A stretch of DNA of 64,000 bases, taken from contig NZ_CP134223.1 in the NCBI RefSeq assembly GCF_031599675.1, forward strand, positions 4,526,001 to 4,590,000, given 5' to 3'. Under the pieces are notes generated by a model. It searched no databases. It saw nothing but the letters and a program-made list of their open reading frames with translations, and was not told where the DNA came from. The position numbers were made by a program, and so were the translations under genes. Source of the DNA: Paenibacillus pedocola. Lineage in GTDB: Bacteria; Bacillota; Bacilli; Paenibacillales; Paenibacillaceae. This document shows positions 1 to 8,380 of the stretch, piece after piece. The stretch's first letter is position 1. Each line of letters starts with the position of its first letter.

Positions 1-1
1 T

Positions 2-313
2 ACAGCCGGACATAAGACCGTACCGAACCAGTCTGTGTACTCCGGAACGAAATTCGCTGTGCGCGCCATCTCCGAGGGACTGCGCCAGGAGGCTGGCGAT
101 AAACTGCGCGTAACCGTGATTTCACCCGGCATTGTACAGACGAATTTCACGGAGGGCGTGACAGACCCGGGATTGAAAGAACAGCTTACTGTAATCCGGG
201 ATAGATTAGCAATGGCACCGGACGCTGTAGCCCGCGCGATTGCTTATGCCATTGAACAGCCGGATGAGATCGATGTGAACGAGATTGTGATCCGTCCTAC
301 TGCCCAAGTGTAA
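2..313 (+). CDS. Short-chain dehydrogenase/reductase, C-terminal part (cut by window edge)
   Basis: An open frame enters from the left edge and ends at 313, so only about 103 C-terminal residues are present. They include the SDR catalytic motif Y-S-G-T-K (the YxxxK signature), followed by the usual helix and the post-catalytic V-I-S-P-G-I-V-Q-T motif that lies near the cofactor. The Rossmann N-terminus with the glycine-rich NAD(P) motif lies outside the window. A GTG inside the frame at 35 is not needed as a start because homology continues upstream of it. The family reduces or oxidises diverse carbonyls and alcohols; the substrate cannot be told from this part. The gene converges on the nucleotidyltransferase at 369, with a hairpin between them. 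Confidence 0.88.
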   Translation, partial: TAGHKTVPNQSVYSGTKFAVRAISEGLRQEAGDKLRVTVISPGIVQTNFTEGVTDPGLKEQLTVIRDRLAMAPDAVARAIAYAIEQPDEIDVNEIVIRPTAQV

Positions 314-320
314 GGCAACC

Positions 321-355
321 ATGGAGTTTTGCCGTTGTTGTGGGCAAAACTCCAT
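321..355. terminator. Hairpin terminator between convergent genes
   Basis: ATGGAGTTTTGCC pairs with GGCAAAACTCCAT across a short loop, directly after the SDR stop codon. The T run after the stem is short. The site lies between two convergent genes and could serve both. Confidence 0.65.
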
Positions 356-368
356 TTGCTGTAGAAAT

Positions 369-1145
369 CTATCCGTTAATCTGATTAGCCAGCCGCCGGA
401 TCTCGTCGCTTAGCCTTGGATTAACCGGATACACGCCTTCGATGAAATTTAAAATACGGAGTGCCGATTCGGGAACACGATCGTACCCCTGAATCATGTC
501 TCCGATGATTTCTGCAAAACGGGGATATCTCTTCTCTAACCGCCGCTCATTCCCGAACGGGTCGGGATAGTAATCCACCTCTTGCTCCAATAGATGGAGC
601 ACAGACAGGATCCTGTCTATAGCATATACCTCAATAAACCTCATAGCGGATAAGCGTTCTCCCCTTGCATAACGGCCCAGCCCCACGTACAGATTGGTTA
701 AGGCTTCGTTCAAAGGAAAGTCCAGGGAATCACTTTTTTGAGAGGGCAGCGGACTTACAGGCTTGGCGATTTCCGTATTTCCATACATCGGATCCTTCCA
801 TATGACCCGTCCTTCTGTATAGGAGATTTCCGCCAGCTCCCGTTCCTCAAATATAGCATATTCCCCGTAAATTCCGTCCTCGAACAGGATCTTGCATCCT
901 GCATCTGAATTCTTAAAGGAATAGGCAAGAGGATGTGCTTCTTCGAGCCAATCCAGCCGGTCAATATATCTATCCTTCTCCCCCGGTCTCACAATCACAA
1001 AAAAATCCAAATCCGAATATTCATCCAGCCGTTCTGTCTCGACCCCAACAGAACCCACCCCTAATAATAAAAGAGCTCCCCCTTTACGTTCGAGCGACTT
1101 GCCGATCTCGTGAAGCCGCTGAAGAAGCAATTCTGTTCTTAACAT
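369..1145 (-). CDS. Nucleotidyltransferase-domain protein (resistance-type adenylyltransferase fold)
   Basis: The N-terminal third holds a pol-beta-type nucleotidyltransferase signature: G-V-G-S-V-G-V followed by S-D-L-D-F-F, where the two aspartates bind metal. This is the layout of small-molecule nucleotidyltransferases such as lincosamide or aminoglycoside adenylyltransferases. The rest is a helical C-terminal domain that would carry the substrate pocket. The longest frame begins at a TTG (1151), but an AGAGGAGG motif sits only one base before it and seven bases before the ATG at 1145, so 1145 is chosen (258 residues). The substrate is not determined. It stands alone as a transcription unit between two terminator hairpins. 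Confidence 0.75.
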   Translation of the reverse strand: MLRTELLLQRLHEIGKSLERKGGALLLLGVGSVGVETERLDEYSDLDFFVIVRPGEKDRYIDRLDWLEEAHPLAYSFKNSDAGCKILFEDGIYGEYAIFEERELAEISYTEGRVIWKDPMYGNTEIAKPVSPLPSQKSDSLDFPLNEALTNLYVGLGRYARGERLSAMRFIEVYAIDRILSVLHLLEQEVDYYPDPFGNERRLEKRYPRFAEIIGDMIQGYDRVPESALRILNFIEGVYPVNPRLSDEIRRLANQING

Positions 1146-1172
1146 GCCCAATCCTCCTCTGTAGTTGAATGC

Positions 1173-1212
1173 AAAAAGGGTCCAACCCGCACTTCTCAGC
1201 GAGGTTGAACCC
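1173..1212 (-). terminator. Rho-independent terminator of the histidine phosphatase gene
   Basis: Read on the minus strand, GGGTTCAACC and GGTTGGACCC form a stem (one mismatch) followed by TTTTT. It lies about 65 bases after the stop of the gene ending at 1277. Confidence 0.8.
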
Positions 1213-1276
1213 GAAGGTTACATTGCCTTTATTCTAGTGATAAATTATCATGTCTAAATTGTGGTTGTCAAGCCTA

Positions 1277-1930
1277 TTAACTCGCTTCCCGAAGTAGGCT
1301 TAACCATTCCTCTAAAGTGAACCGGCCTACGACCTCAAAGCCTTTTCCTTGCCCGTTTGGTTTTATAATTATGGTACCCAAATTTGCGATTTCCCCGAGT
1401 CCAACTCCTTGAGGGAAACTGTGAGCAATGATAACTTTGTTAGTCCCAGGGGAGGGCGAACCTTCTAACGCAGAAGTTAAGTCATTTACAAGCCCTTGCT
1501 GCTCGGCAGGAGACAAGGAATTACTTAAATTATATATTCTAGCCCAGAACGCATCTGTTTGGACCATGCCCTCACCAAAAGCTAATTCTGCGGTCTCCTT
1601 TGCCCGGCAAAAGGGACTAGCCAGAACCGGAGTCTGGACTGGAATTTGCAATCTGCGCAGCGCCTCGCCAAATTGCACAGCCTGTCTTCTCCCCGCCTCT
1701 GAAAGATTTCTTTGGGTAGAACAATCATTGAAATCCATTCCCGGAATGTCCTCTCCTACAGTAGCCTCTCCGTGCCTGACATAGAGAATATATCCACCCT
1801 GACGAAGCGAATTTAGCAATGAGGGTTCAACCGGCCTTGATTTCAAAATACCTCCTGACGCTTCAACCGGCTGCGTGTGAAACATGAGGATTATGCAAAG
1901 GATACCGGTGATAATATGTCCTTTTATCAT
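1277..1930 (-). CDS. Secreted histidine phosphatase family protein
   Basis: The mature part carries the phosphohistidine motif R-H-G (in Y-V-R-H-G-E-A) and a later S-P-F-C-R-A-K-E-T-A segment, both typical of the phosphoglycerate-mutase/acid-phosphatase superfamily. A late A-H-S motif could supply the second catalytic histidine. The frame is open for 26 codons upstream, but the ATG at 1930 has an AAGGGAG site 8-9 bases before it and starts a clean signal peptide: a short basic N-terminus, then a hydrophobic run, ending V-E-A-S. So 1930 is taken as the start (217 residues). The product is probably exported. The substrate is unknown. It follows chrA on the same strand after 46 bases and may be co-transcribed with it. 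Confidence 0.8.
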   Translation of the reverse strand: MIKGHIITGILCIILMFHTQPVEASGGILKSRPVEPSLLNSLRQGGYILYVRHGEATVGEDIPGMDFNDCSTQRNLSEAGRRQAVQFGEALRRLQIPVQTPVLASPFCRAKETAELAFGEGMVQTDAFWARIYNLSNSLSPAEQQGLVNDLTSALEGSPSPGTNKVIIAHSFPQGVGLGEIANLGTIIIKPNGQGKGFEVVGRFTLEEWLSLLREAS

Positions 1931-1976
1931 TGTTGTAGCTCCCTTCGGGTTCGTAAGCACCATGACATAGTGTCCC

Positions 1977-3188
1977 TCAAACCCCCAGCAACATTCCACC
2001 TGCTGCACCAGCTACCACAACCACCCAAGGCGGCAGCTTCCAGAAGAACAGCATTACAAATAAAATGACGGCTAACGCGAAATCTGATGGCTCCAAAATA
2101 GCTGTAGTCCAAAGGGGATCATACCATGCAGCAAGCAGTATACCGACTACAGCAGCGTTGATTCCAACCAATGCCCCTTGGATTTTCGGGCTGTTTCGTA
2201 ATCCGTTCCAAAAAGGAAGCGCACCGATCACTAGAAGAAAGGCTGGCAGGAAAATGCCGAAAATGGCAACCACTGCCCCAAAAATCCCACCCGCCATAGT
2301 CCCAAGGTACCCTGCAAAAGTGAACAACGGGCCTGGAACTGCCTGCGTAGCCCCGTAGCCCGCCAAAAATTCCTCTTGGCTAACCCAACCCGCAGGAACT
2401 ACTTCGCGTTCCAAGAGGGGGAGGACGACATGTCCCCCGCCGAACACCAGAGAACCGGAACGGTAAAAGCTGTCAAACATGGCTAACCACCCGGCTTCTC
2501 CTGCCCCCCTGAGAAGAGGCAGTCCTGCCAGCAGCACAAAAAATAAAACTAAACAGACGGCTCCGAGGGTTCTGCTGATTGGTATTTGCAGGTCTGGTGT
2601 TCCCTCCGCAGCTTTTTTACGATAAAGCCATAAACCTGCTATTCCGGCAGCAACGATAATAAGGACCTGACTGAATGCCGTTTGCCAAGACAAGGTAATA
2701 GCCGCTCCAATGACAGCGATTGTTACTCTGTTCCTGTCCGGTGTAAGCTTTTGTCCCATCCCAAGAATAGCGTGGGCAACGATAGCTACCGCTACGATCT
2801 TTAGTCCATGAATCCACCCCGCACTGCCTATATCATAGCCTTGAAGCAGGAAGGCAAAGGCAACTAACGCAATGACTGACGGCAAAGTGAAGCCTAGCCA
2901 TGCCACAAGACCCCCAAGCAGACCTGCTCTTACAACACCTATTCCAATTCCAACCTGACTACTCGCTGGACCGGGAAGGAACTGACAAAGAGCTACCAGG
3001 TCAGCATAACTACGTTCATCCATCCATTTTCGGCGGCGTATGTATTCATCATGAAAGTAACCCAGGTGGGCAACCGGCCCCCCAAAAGAGGTAAGTCCCA
3101 ATTTGGCAGACACCCTCAGCACTTCTAAAAGAGCACCCAACCTTCCCATCCGAGCCTCTTTCTGTGCTTCTTGCTGACCCGTTTGCAT
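1977..3188 (-). CDS. chrA: Chromate transporter, CHR family
   Basis: This is a full-length, two-domain CHR transporter (about 403 residues). The first repeat begins with the family motif F-G-G-P-V-A-H-L-G-Y-F and continues to F-L-P-G-P. The second repeat has the mirrored F-G-G-G-H-V-V-L-P-L and A-V-P-G-P-L-F-T-F motifs. Several hydrophobic segments per half indicate an inner-membrane protein, and the family exports chromate. The longest frame starts at TTG 3212, but AAAGGAG lies ten bases before the ATG at 3188, which is preferred. Chromate specificity is a family assignment; sulfate or other oxyanions are possible. Confidence 0.85.
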   Translation of the reverse strand: MQTGQQEAQKEARMGRLGALLEVLRVSAKLGLTSFGGPVAHLGYFHDEYIRRRKWMDERSYADLVALCQFLPGPASSQVGIGIGVVRAGLLGGLVAWLGFTLPSVIALVAFAFLLQGYDIGSAGWIHGLKIVAVAIVAHAILGMGQKLTPDRNRVTIAVIGAAITLSWQTAFSQVLIIVAAGIAGLWLYRKKAAEGTPDLQIPISRTLGAVCLVLFFVLLAGLPLLRGAGEAGWLAMFDSFYRSGSLVFGGGHVVLPLLEREVVPAGWVSQEEFLAGYGATQAVPGPLFTFAGYLGTMAGGIFGAVVAIFGIFLPAFLLVIGALPFWNGLRNSPKIQGALVGINAAVVGILLAAWYDPLWTTAILEPSDFALAVILFVMLFFWKLPPWVVVVAGAAGGMLLGV

Positions 3189-3338
3189 ATCGTCACCGCT
3201 CCTTTGCTGCAATAACCACGTTCTCCATCTATAGGGAACAACGTATGGGGACCCAAGTGTTCAAACTATTATGACACTTGTATATGTGGTGTACACATGG
3301 ATTTGGTTAAACTACGGTTAAGTTATTGTACACAATCC

Positions 3339-4940
3339 TCACAATCCTCGAAACAGCCTCTCCCCGTTCCGCTTCATATACCTATACAGCCCCATACTCA
3401 ACACAATCATAATTGCGGCGGCTCCAAGCATGATAATCTTCCCGTCCACACCCGTCAGCAGAATCGTCAGCCCTGCCGGAACAAGCAAACTAATCATCCC
3501 GATAAGCATGCCCACCAGTACCGCCGCACTCTGCTTAACCACCTGAACCTCACTTGTCCACTCCAGCTTAGGCAGTTTCAGATTAACCATAACGCCTATC
3601 AGTGCAGAGTAGCAGGCATAGATCACAGGGATTACGAGCAGTAAGAGACTATCCATCCATCCTGTCCGCAGCGATAGTATCAGTATTACACAGCTCACAA
3701 TCGTGATAGGTACTGTAATGGTGAGATTTACAGCAACCTTGGAGAGCAGGATGATGTGCTTAGGTACGGGAGCGCTTTTGAGTATCCAAAGATTATTGCC
3801 TTCCAGAGAAATGGAGCTTGACGTTGTGCAGCTTAAAGCTATGAACATGGAGACGAAGACAGGCGCCAGTGTATTCAAGTAATGCTGCAGCTCTGGAATT
3901 TCGGCCCGCTCCCCCAGCTGCTCCGGGCTGATGAACAACAGGGAAATTGACGACATCAATAACAGAACCATGCCAATGCTTGTATTCAAAATATAATTGG
4001 AAGAACTGAAATAGCGGCGCAGCTCCTTCTGATACAGAGCGTAAAATACCGTGGATGCTTTTAACGGCTTCATTGTATATTTGCCGCCTGCATGGCTGGT
4101 CATTAGACCTGTATGAATCGCTTTATAACGCGACCCTAGTACGGCAGCAAAGATTACAAAGGACAGCACCGATAACAGAATAAATAAAACAAATGAATCT
4201 ATCCGGTAGGAGCAGACAGCATCGACATACATAGCCGCCAGCGGATACAGCTTATAGATCATATCTGCCAGTCCGGTGCCCAGATCAGCAAGTTCCTCCT
4301 GCCCGTTACCTTTCAAAGTAAATGAACCTGCCATGAGCGCAATCACGACGGCAAAGGTCAGGACAAGACTGATCATCCGGCTGGCCCGGAACCGGGAAGA
4401 AAACCAGCTGATGAACGCGCCAATCACGGTTGCTGCAATAATCGGGACTAATGGAATACACAGCATCGCCGGCAGAAACAGCAGATAATAATAGGCCTCC
4501 GGATGTGCTTTTAGCGCATATACCAAACCCGCCGGCAGCATCACCATCAACGTAAAAAACAGATTCAGCACATAGAGCTGGAGAATACGGCTTGCCACCA
4601 CATGACTCGTCTTTACCGGCAGCGACATCACCAGATCGTAATCCTTATAGCTGAACAGGACACCGCTTGCCTTATAAACCGTCGTGAAGAACCCTACCAT
4701 CGAAGTAACAGCCATCATAATGGCCAGCAGCAGCTCCACCCGGCCTATCTGTTCAAAAGCCAGTGCCATCGCATAGCTATATCCAAATGAAAAAACCGCG
4801 ATCATAAGCACACCAAGGACGATAGCGATACTTAACAGCAGCAATTTGCGTCTTTCCTTCACCTCTCGGGTATGCAGGGCTTTATTCAAGCCGAAGGCAG
4901 AGAGCAGCTGGATCTTCGTTAATCTCCAGATATTAATCAT
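3339..4940 (-). CDS. ABC-2 type exporter permease
   Basis: A 533-residue polytopic protein with a short cytoplasmic N-terminus and about a dozen hydrophobic segments in two groups. It lies downstream of, and overlaps by 8 bp, the ATPase gene at 4933-5646, so the two are translationally coupled and form one exporter. Length and layout resemble the large permeases of two-gene Firmicute exporters of the EcsB or YthQ kind, where the ATPase energises a single long permease. No substrate can be inferred. No terminator was recognised downstream before chrA transcription begins at about 3.25 kb. Confidence 0.8.
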   Translation of the reverse strand: MINIWRLTKIQLLSAFGLNKALHTREVKERRKLLLLSIAIVLGVLMIAVFSFGYSYAMALAFEQIGRVELLLAIMMAVTSMVGFFTTVYKASGVLFSYKDYDLVMSLPVKTSHVVASRILQLYVLNLFFTLMVMLPAGLVYALKAHPEAYYYLLFLPAMLCIPLVPIIAATVIGAFISWFSSRFRASRMISLVLTFAVVIALMAGSFTLKGNGQEELADLGTGLADMIYKLYPLAAMYVDAVCSYRIDSFVLFILLSVLSFVIFAAVLGSRYKAIHTGLMTSHAGGKYTMKPLKASTVFYALYQKELRRYFSSSNYILNTSIGMVLLLMSSISLLFISPEQLGERAEIPELQHYLNTLAPVFVSMFIALSCTTSSSISLEGNNLWILKSAPVPKHIILLSKVAVNLTITVPITIVSCVILILSLRTGWMDSLLLLVIPVIYACYSALIGVMVNLKLPKLEWTSEVQVVKQSAAVLVGMLIGMISLLVPAGLTILLTGVDGKIIMLGAAAIMIVLSMGLYRYMKRNGERLFRGL

Positions 4941-5646
4941 TATCGATCAGCTCCATGAATACATCCTCCAGGCTGTTCTCGCCCTTAACTTCTTCCGTCT
5001 TGCCGTGGGCGATCAGCTGCCCCGCCTTGATGATTGCGATTTTATTGCAGAGCTTCTCTGCGGTATCCAGCACATGTGTGGAGAAAAAAATCGCACTGCC
5101 CTCACTACACAGCTCAGCCATGATTGTTTTTAGCATATGGGCAGCCTTGGGATCAAGTCCCACAAAGGGTTCGTCTAATACCAGCAGCTTCGGTTTATGA
5201 ATGAGCGCCGAGATGATCGCCAGCTTCTGCTTCATCCCATGGGAATACGATGAGATCATATCGCCGAGATGGGCAGTCATCTGAAAAGCATCGCTGTATT
5301 TTTGAATGAGCCGCTCACGGTCCGCTTTGGATACACTAAAGAGATCGCCGATAAAATTGAGGTACTGGATCCCGGTAAGATGTTCGTACAGGTCCGGATT
5401 GTCAGGAATATACGCGAGACGTGACTTGCAGGCTAACGGGTCTTTTTTCATCGAAATCCCGTCAATTTCAATCTCTCCCTCTTCAAAATCAAGCACACCC
5501 ACTACCGCCCGGATAGTCGTCGTCTTGCCTGCACCGTTATGTCCAATGAAGCCGTAAATGTCTCCCCGCTCGACCACTAAGTTCAGGTCATTTACTGCTT
5601 TTTTCCCGCCTTTATAGCTCTTGGTAAAATGTCTGATGGTAAGCAT
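4933..5646 (-). CDS. ABC transporter ATP-binding protein
   Basis: A 237-residue ABC ATPase with all nucleotide-binding motifs: Walker A G-H-N-G-A-G-K-T-T near residue 35, a signature S-Y-S-H-G-M-K-Q-K near 130, Walker B L-L-V-L-D-E-P-F, and the switch histidine in S-T-H-V-L. The signature has S-H-G in place of the common S-G-G, which occurs in exporter ATPases. It is the first gene of a two-gene operon with the permease that overlaps its 3' end. The ATG at 5646 follows a purine-rich AGAGGTGAAGGG stretch. The complex acts at the cytoplasmic membrane; the substrate is unknown. Confidence 0.9.
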   Translation of the reverse strand: MLTIRHFTKSYKGGKKAVNDLNLVVERGDIYGFIGHNGAGKTTTIRAVVGVLDFEEGEIEIDGISMKKDPLACKSRLAYIPDNPDLYEHLTGIQYLNFIGDLFSVSKADRERLIQKYSDAFQMTAHLGDMISSYSHGMKQKLAIISALIHKPKLLVLDEPFVGLDPKAAHMLKTIMAELCSEGSAIFFSTHVLDTAEKLCNKIAIIKAGQLIAHGKTEEVKGENSLEDVFMELIDND

Positions 5647-5806
5647 GTCCCTTCACCTCTTCCTAACTGTTAGCAAATAATCATTATACGTACAGCATAG
5701 GGTAAACGTTCATTGATGAATAAATAATCATTCGCGGAAACCTTTTTGTCCGATTGCACGTCTAAGAGCTCAAATAACACACAAACTACATCAGAGGTGA
5801 AAGAAA

Positions 5807-6838
5807 ATGAAAAAAACATTCAAGCTTGTTACACTATCCGCCGCCGCCGCTCTGGCGTTAAGTTTTGCCGGACAACAATTCGCTTCCGCCGCAGCCTTCA
5901 CAGATTTAAATAACGTCCCCGGTAAAGAGAAGATCATCGCCCTGCAAAATAGCGGCCTGATCAAAGGGATCAGCGCCTCCCAGTTCGGTCCGAATATTGC
6001 CATCTCGGAAGCTGAAGGGGTTCAAATGATCGTTAATAGCTTAGGACTGAATCTTGATCTGATCCGATTCGCTAAGGAGCCCAAGGCTTCGGACTATTTT
6101 GCCAATGCCAATGATTCCGCCTGGTACTCGCAGGCCCTCATTATAGCTGCTGTCCACGGACTGGACTTACCAGCGGATTTGAAGCCTGGCCAAAAGTTAA
6201 CACGCGAGGAATTCACGCATCAGCTTATTGATGCGATCGAAATCAGCGGCCGTCTGCCGATGATCAAGCCAGTCGTTGTGGAATTCAAAGACCAGGACCA
6301 AGTGAAGGCGGACTATTCCGGTTCGATCCAGCGCGCCCTGAACTACGGTGTTGTGCAGCTGGATGCAAACGGGAAGTTTAACCCGCAGCAGAAAATCACC
6401 CGGGCTGAAGCAGCCGTAGCCATCAGCAATGCGCTGGCATACCTGAAGGCTCACCCGGCTCCTGAAGCTGCAAGCGAGATCCTTACGGCTGAACAGGCTG
6501 TTCAATTGATCAAAGAAGCCGTAGGACCTGAAGCCGGCCTGCAGATCAAAATCGCTCCCGCTTCCAGCATGAGCCGTGAATCATTCACTTACCTGCTGAT
6601 TCATACGCTTCAAACAAGCGGTCAGCTGCCGATGATCAAGCTGAACCCAGTGGAGATCAAAGACAATAATGAGATCGACATCTTAAACTCCGGGGCCATT
6701 CAGACGGCGATTGCCCTCAAGATCGTGAACCTGGACGCAGACGGCAATTTCCATCCAAAAGACGCAATCACCCGTGCAGACGCTGCCGCCATGGTCAGCC
6801 AAGTCCATGAAATCCTGAAACCATCCTCAAGCAAATAG
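5807..6838 (+). CDS. Secreted S-layer-homology-like repeat protein
   Basis: The 343-residue product has a signal peptide (M-K-K-T-F-K, then a hydrophobic alanine-rich stretch ending in A-S-A-A-A). After it come SLH-like units: A-F-T-D-L-N near residue 30, and K-F-N-P-Q-Q-K-I-T-R-A-E-A-A near 190, with G-N-F-H-P-K-D-A-I-T-R-A-D-A near 315. SLH domains anchor proteins to pyruvylated secondary wall polysaccharide in the envelope. Two stretches (about 130-215 and 255-335) are clearly a duplication sharing S-G-x-L-P-M-I-K. There is no other enzymatic domain. The start has an AGAGGTGAAAG site. A strong terminator follows. Confidence 0.8.
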   Translation: MKKTFKLVTLSAAAALALSFAGQQFASAAAFTDLNNVPGKEKIIALQNSGLIKGISASQFGPNIAISEAEGVQMIVNSLGLNLDLIRFAKEPKASDYFANANDSAWYSQALIIAAVHGLDLPADLKPGQKLTREEFTHQLIDAIEISGRLPMIKPVVVEFKDQDQVKADYSGSIQRALNYGVVQLDANGKFNPQQKITRAEAAVAISNALAYLKAHPAPEAASEILTAEQAVQLIKEAVGPEAGLQIKIAPASSMSRESFTYLLIHTLQTSGQLPMIKLNPVEIKDNNEIDILNSGAIQTAIALKIVNLDADGNFHPKDAITRADAAAMVSQVHEILKPSSSK

Positions 6839-6885
6839 GAAGTCCTCAACGACATTAAACCTGACCCTCTTGGTTCCGCCAAAAA

Positions 6886-6924
6886 AAGCCAGACCGTTAT
6901 TTCCTGACGGTCTGGCCTTTTTTT
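6886..6924 (+). terminator. Rho-independent terminator of the SLH-like gene
   Basis: GGCCAGACCGTCA on one strand pairs with its complement around the TATTTCC loop, and the stem is followed by seven T residues. Preceding A residues could let it work on the other strand too. Confidence 0.9.
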
Positions 6925-7011
6925 GCTATTATCCACTGTAGGCAAACATGATCTCATGCTCTTTTCCCCGATGGATCTAGCATAACGTGGATGGAACCCC
7001 TCTCGGCATTC

Positions 7012-7196
7012 TAGCGGGAAAAGCTCCCACTAATTCAATCATTTTATACCAAAAATGAATATTAGGTGGAAAAAGTCCCTCTAAAATCCTCGAATTAGCT
7101 AACTTTGAGCCATGTTGGAGATATTAGCGGGAGAAATTCCCACTAGTAACCTTCACTATCCTTCCCAGAGGAATTTAGTTGGAGAAAATCCCACTA
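7012..7196. repeat. Array of four short hairpins, family TAGYGGGA/TCCCACTA
   Basis: Four 21-bp imperfect palindromes begin at 7012, 7063, 7125 and 7176. Each has a left arm close to TAGYGGGA, a five-base A-rich loop and a right arm close to TCCCACTA. Distances between starts are 51, 62 and 51 bp. The DNA between the hairpins is not obviously repeated. The array fills the 470-bp gap between the SLH-like gene's terminator and the next gene. No gene, T-tract terminator or IS boundary was seen in it. See the related arrays at 29.9, 37.1 and 50.9 kb. Confidence 0.85.
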
Positions 7197-7308
7197 CCGC
7201 GCCTCCCTCTTGCTATCTTTCCAATAGTTTCATTTATTCAATCATATTCCTGTCATTATATGGTAAAGTAAGTCGTAAATAATTCGTTGAACAGAAAGGT
7301 GGAAAAAG

Positions 7309-7812
7309 ATGAACTGGATTCAGGCCGCGGTAATTACCGCATCCATCCTGGCATTTCAGACAATCTGCGGACAAATTCACTTGAACGATACCAGCACCTT
7401 AGCGATTTCATCTGTTAGTGCAACCGGAACTGCCGTAAATGACAAAATGAATGAACTCCAATCGAAATTAAAATTGGGACTGACTAAAGAGGAAGTACAG
7501 GCACTATTTACTGAGCAATTTGAGATCGCATATAACAGTGATTCAGAAAATGGAAGTGACTCTTATTGGAAATATGAATATTTCAAAGTACCCGGTTATG
7601 ACCGTACGGATGATCTTCCAGCTCATGCTGATCATGTTATTGATTACGACGCTCTAGTTAACAAACAGATTGGGGCTTATTTATATATGGAGTGGAAAAA
7701 CAACAAATTAATTCTGTATTCCATAGCGTATGTTAATCCTAAGGATCATGAAGTTCAACTATATGTTATGGGCCATGACGGAACAGCTTCAGATAGACCC
7801 GTTAGTCCATGA
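7309..7812 (+). CDS. Small putative secreted protein of unknown function
   Basis: A 167-residue product with a hydrophobic N-terminal segment (about residues 4-22) that could be a signal peptide or anchor; it contains one cysteine, but not a clear lipobox. The mature part has a helical stretch K-L-K-L-G-L-T-K-E-E-V-Q-A-L-F followed by a Y/W-rich region. This resembles the helix-then-strand pattern of small SmpA/BamE-like or BLIP-like domains, but the similarity is weak and only suggestive. The start is supported by AAAGGTGG six bases before the ATG. The 3' end overlaps the convergent acetyltransferase gene by 24 bp. Confidence 0.65.
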   Translation: MNWIQAAVITASILAFQTICGQIHLNDTSTLAISSVSATGTAVNDKMNELQSKLKLGLTKEEVQALFTEQFEIAYNSDSENGSDSYWKYEYFKVPGYDRTDDLPAHADHVIDYDALVNKQIGAYLYMEWKNNKLILYSIAYVNPKDHEVQLYVMGHDGTASDRPVSP

Positions 7813-8352
7813 TAAGTTAATCATTCCGTAATACACCAGATCCTCATACCGCTCTTCTTTGCGCACATGCTCTCTTAGTACCCCTTCTTGCTCCATACCT
7901 ATTTTGCGCATCACACTTCCAGAAGCCGGATTGGAGCCAAAGTAACGCGCGAATACTTTATGGTACTTTTTTTCATCAAAAGCAAATTGCAGTACTGCCC
8001 GCGCTGCCTCTGTAGCATAGCCGTTTCCCCAGAATTTCTCACCGATCCAATAAGCCAGTTCACCGTTATGGAAATTCTGGTTACTAGACAGTGCTATCGC
8101 ACCGTACAATTCACCGCTTACCTTGTCTGTGATTGCAAACTCATAAGATGTGCCGGCATTAAAGTTGGCTGAATGATGCTCAATCCATGATAATGCGTCT
8201 TTAAGGGCATATGGATAAGGCAGGTACAAAGTATTCTTATAAATGTTGTAGTTGTTGCAAAGTGCAGTAACTGCTGCCGCATCAGACGGGATGAACAATC
8301 TTAGCAGCAGCCGCTCAGTATGAATAGTTCGGTTGACGTTGTTATATGACAT
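7789..8352 (-). CDS. GNAT-family N-acetyltransferase, RimJ/RimL type
   Basis: A 187-residue single-domain GNAT protein. It opens with the typical T-E-R-L-L-L-R strand, has the E-L-A-Y-W-I-G-E-K-F-W-G-N-G-Y-A-T-E-A segment that forms the acetyl-CoA pyrophosphate loop and following helix, and ends with N-P-A-S-G-S-V-M-R-K-I-G-M. This is the RimJ/RimL branch, which acetylates protein N-termini or small amines; the substrate is unknown. GGAGG lies seven bases before the ATG. It is downstream of, and probably co-transcribed with, neither neighbour with certainty: the MATE gene ends 28 bases upstream on the same strand, so read-through from it is likely. Confidence 0.87.
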   Translation of the reverse strand: MSYNNVNRTIHTERLLLRLFIPSDAAAVTALCNNYNIYKNTLYLPYPYALKDALSWIEHHSANFNAGTSYEFAITDKVSGELYGAIALSSNQNFHNGELAYWIGEKFWGNGYATEAARAVLQFAFDEKKYHKVFARYFGSNPASGSVMRKIGMEQEGVLREHVRKEERYEDLVYYGMINLSWTNGSI

Positions 8353-8380
8353 TTACATCCTCCCCAATGAGAACTTCCCG

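Noticed and set aside
1151..1168. TTG start for the nucleotidyltransferase
   Set aside because: The ribosome binding site is one base away from it and properly spaced from the ATG at 1145.
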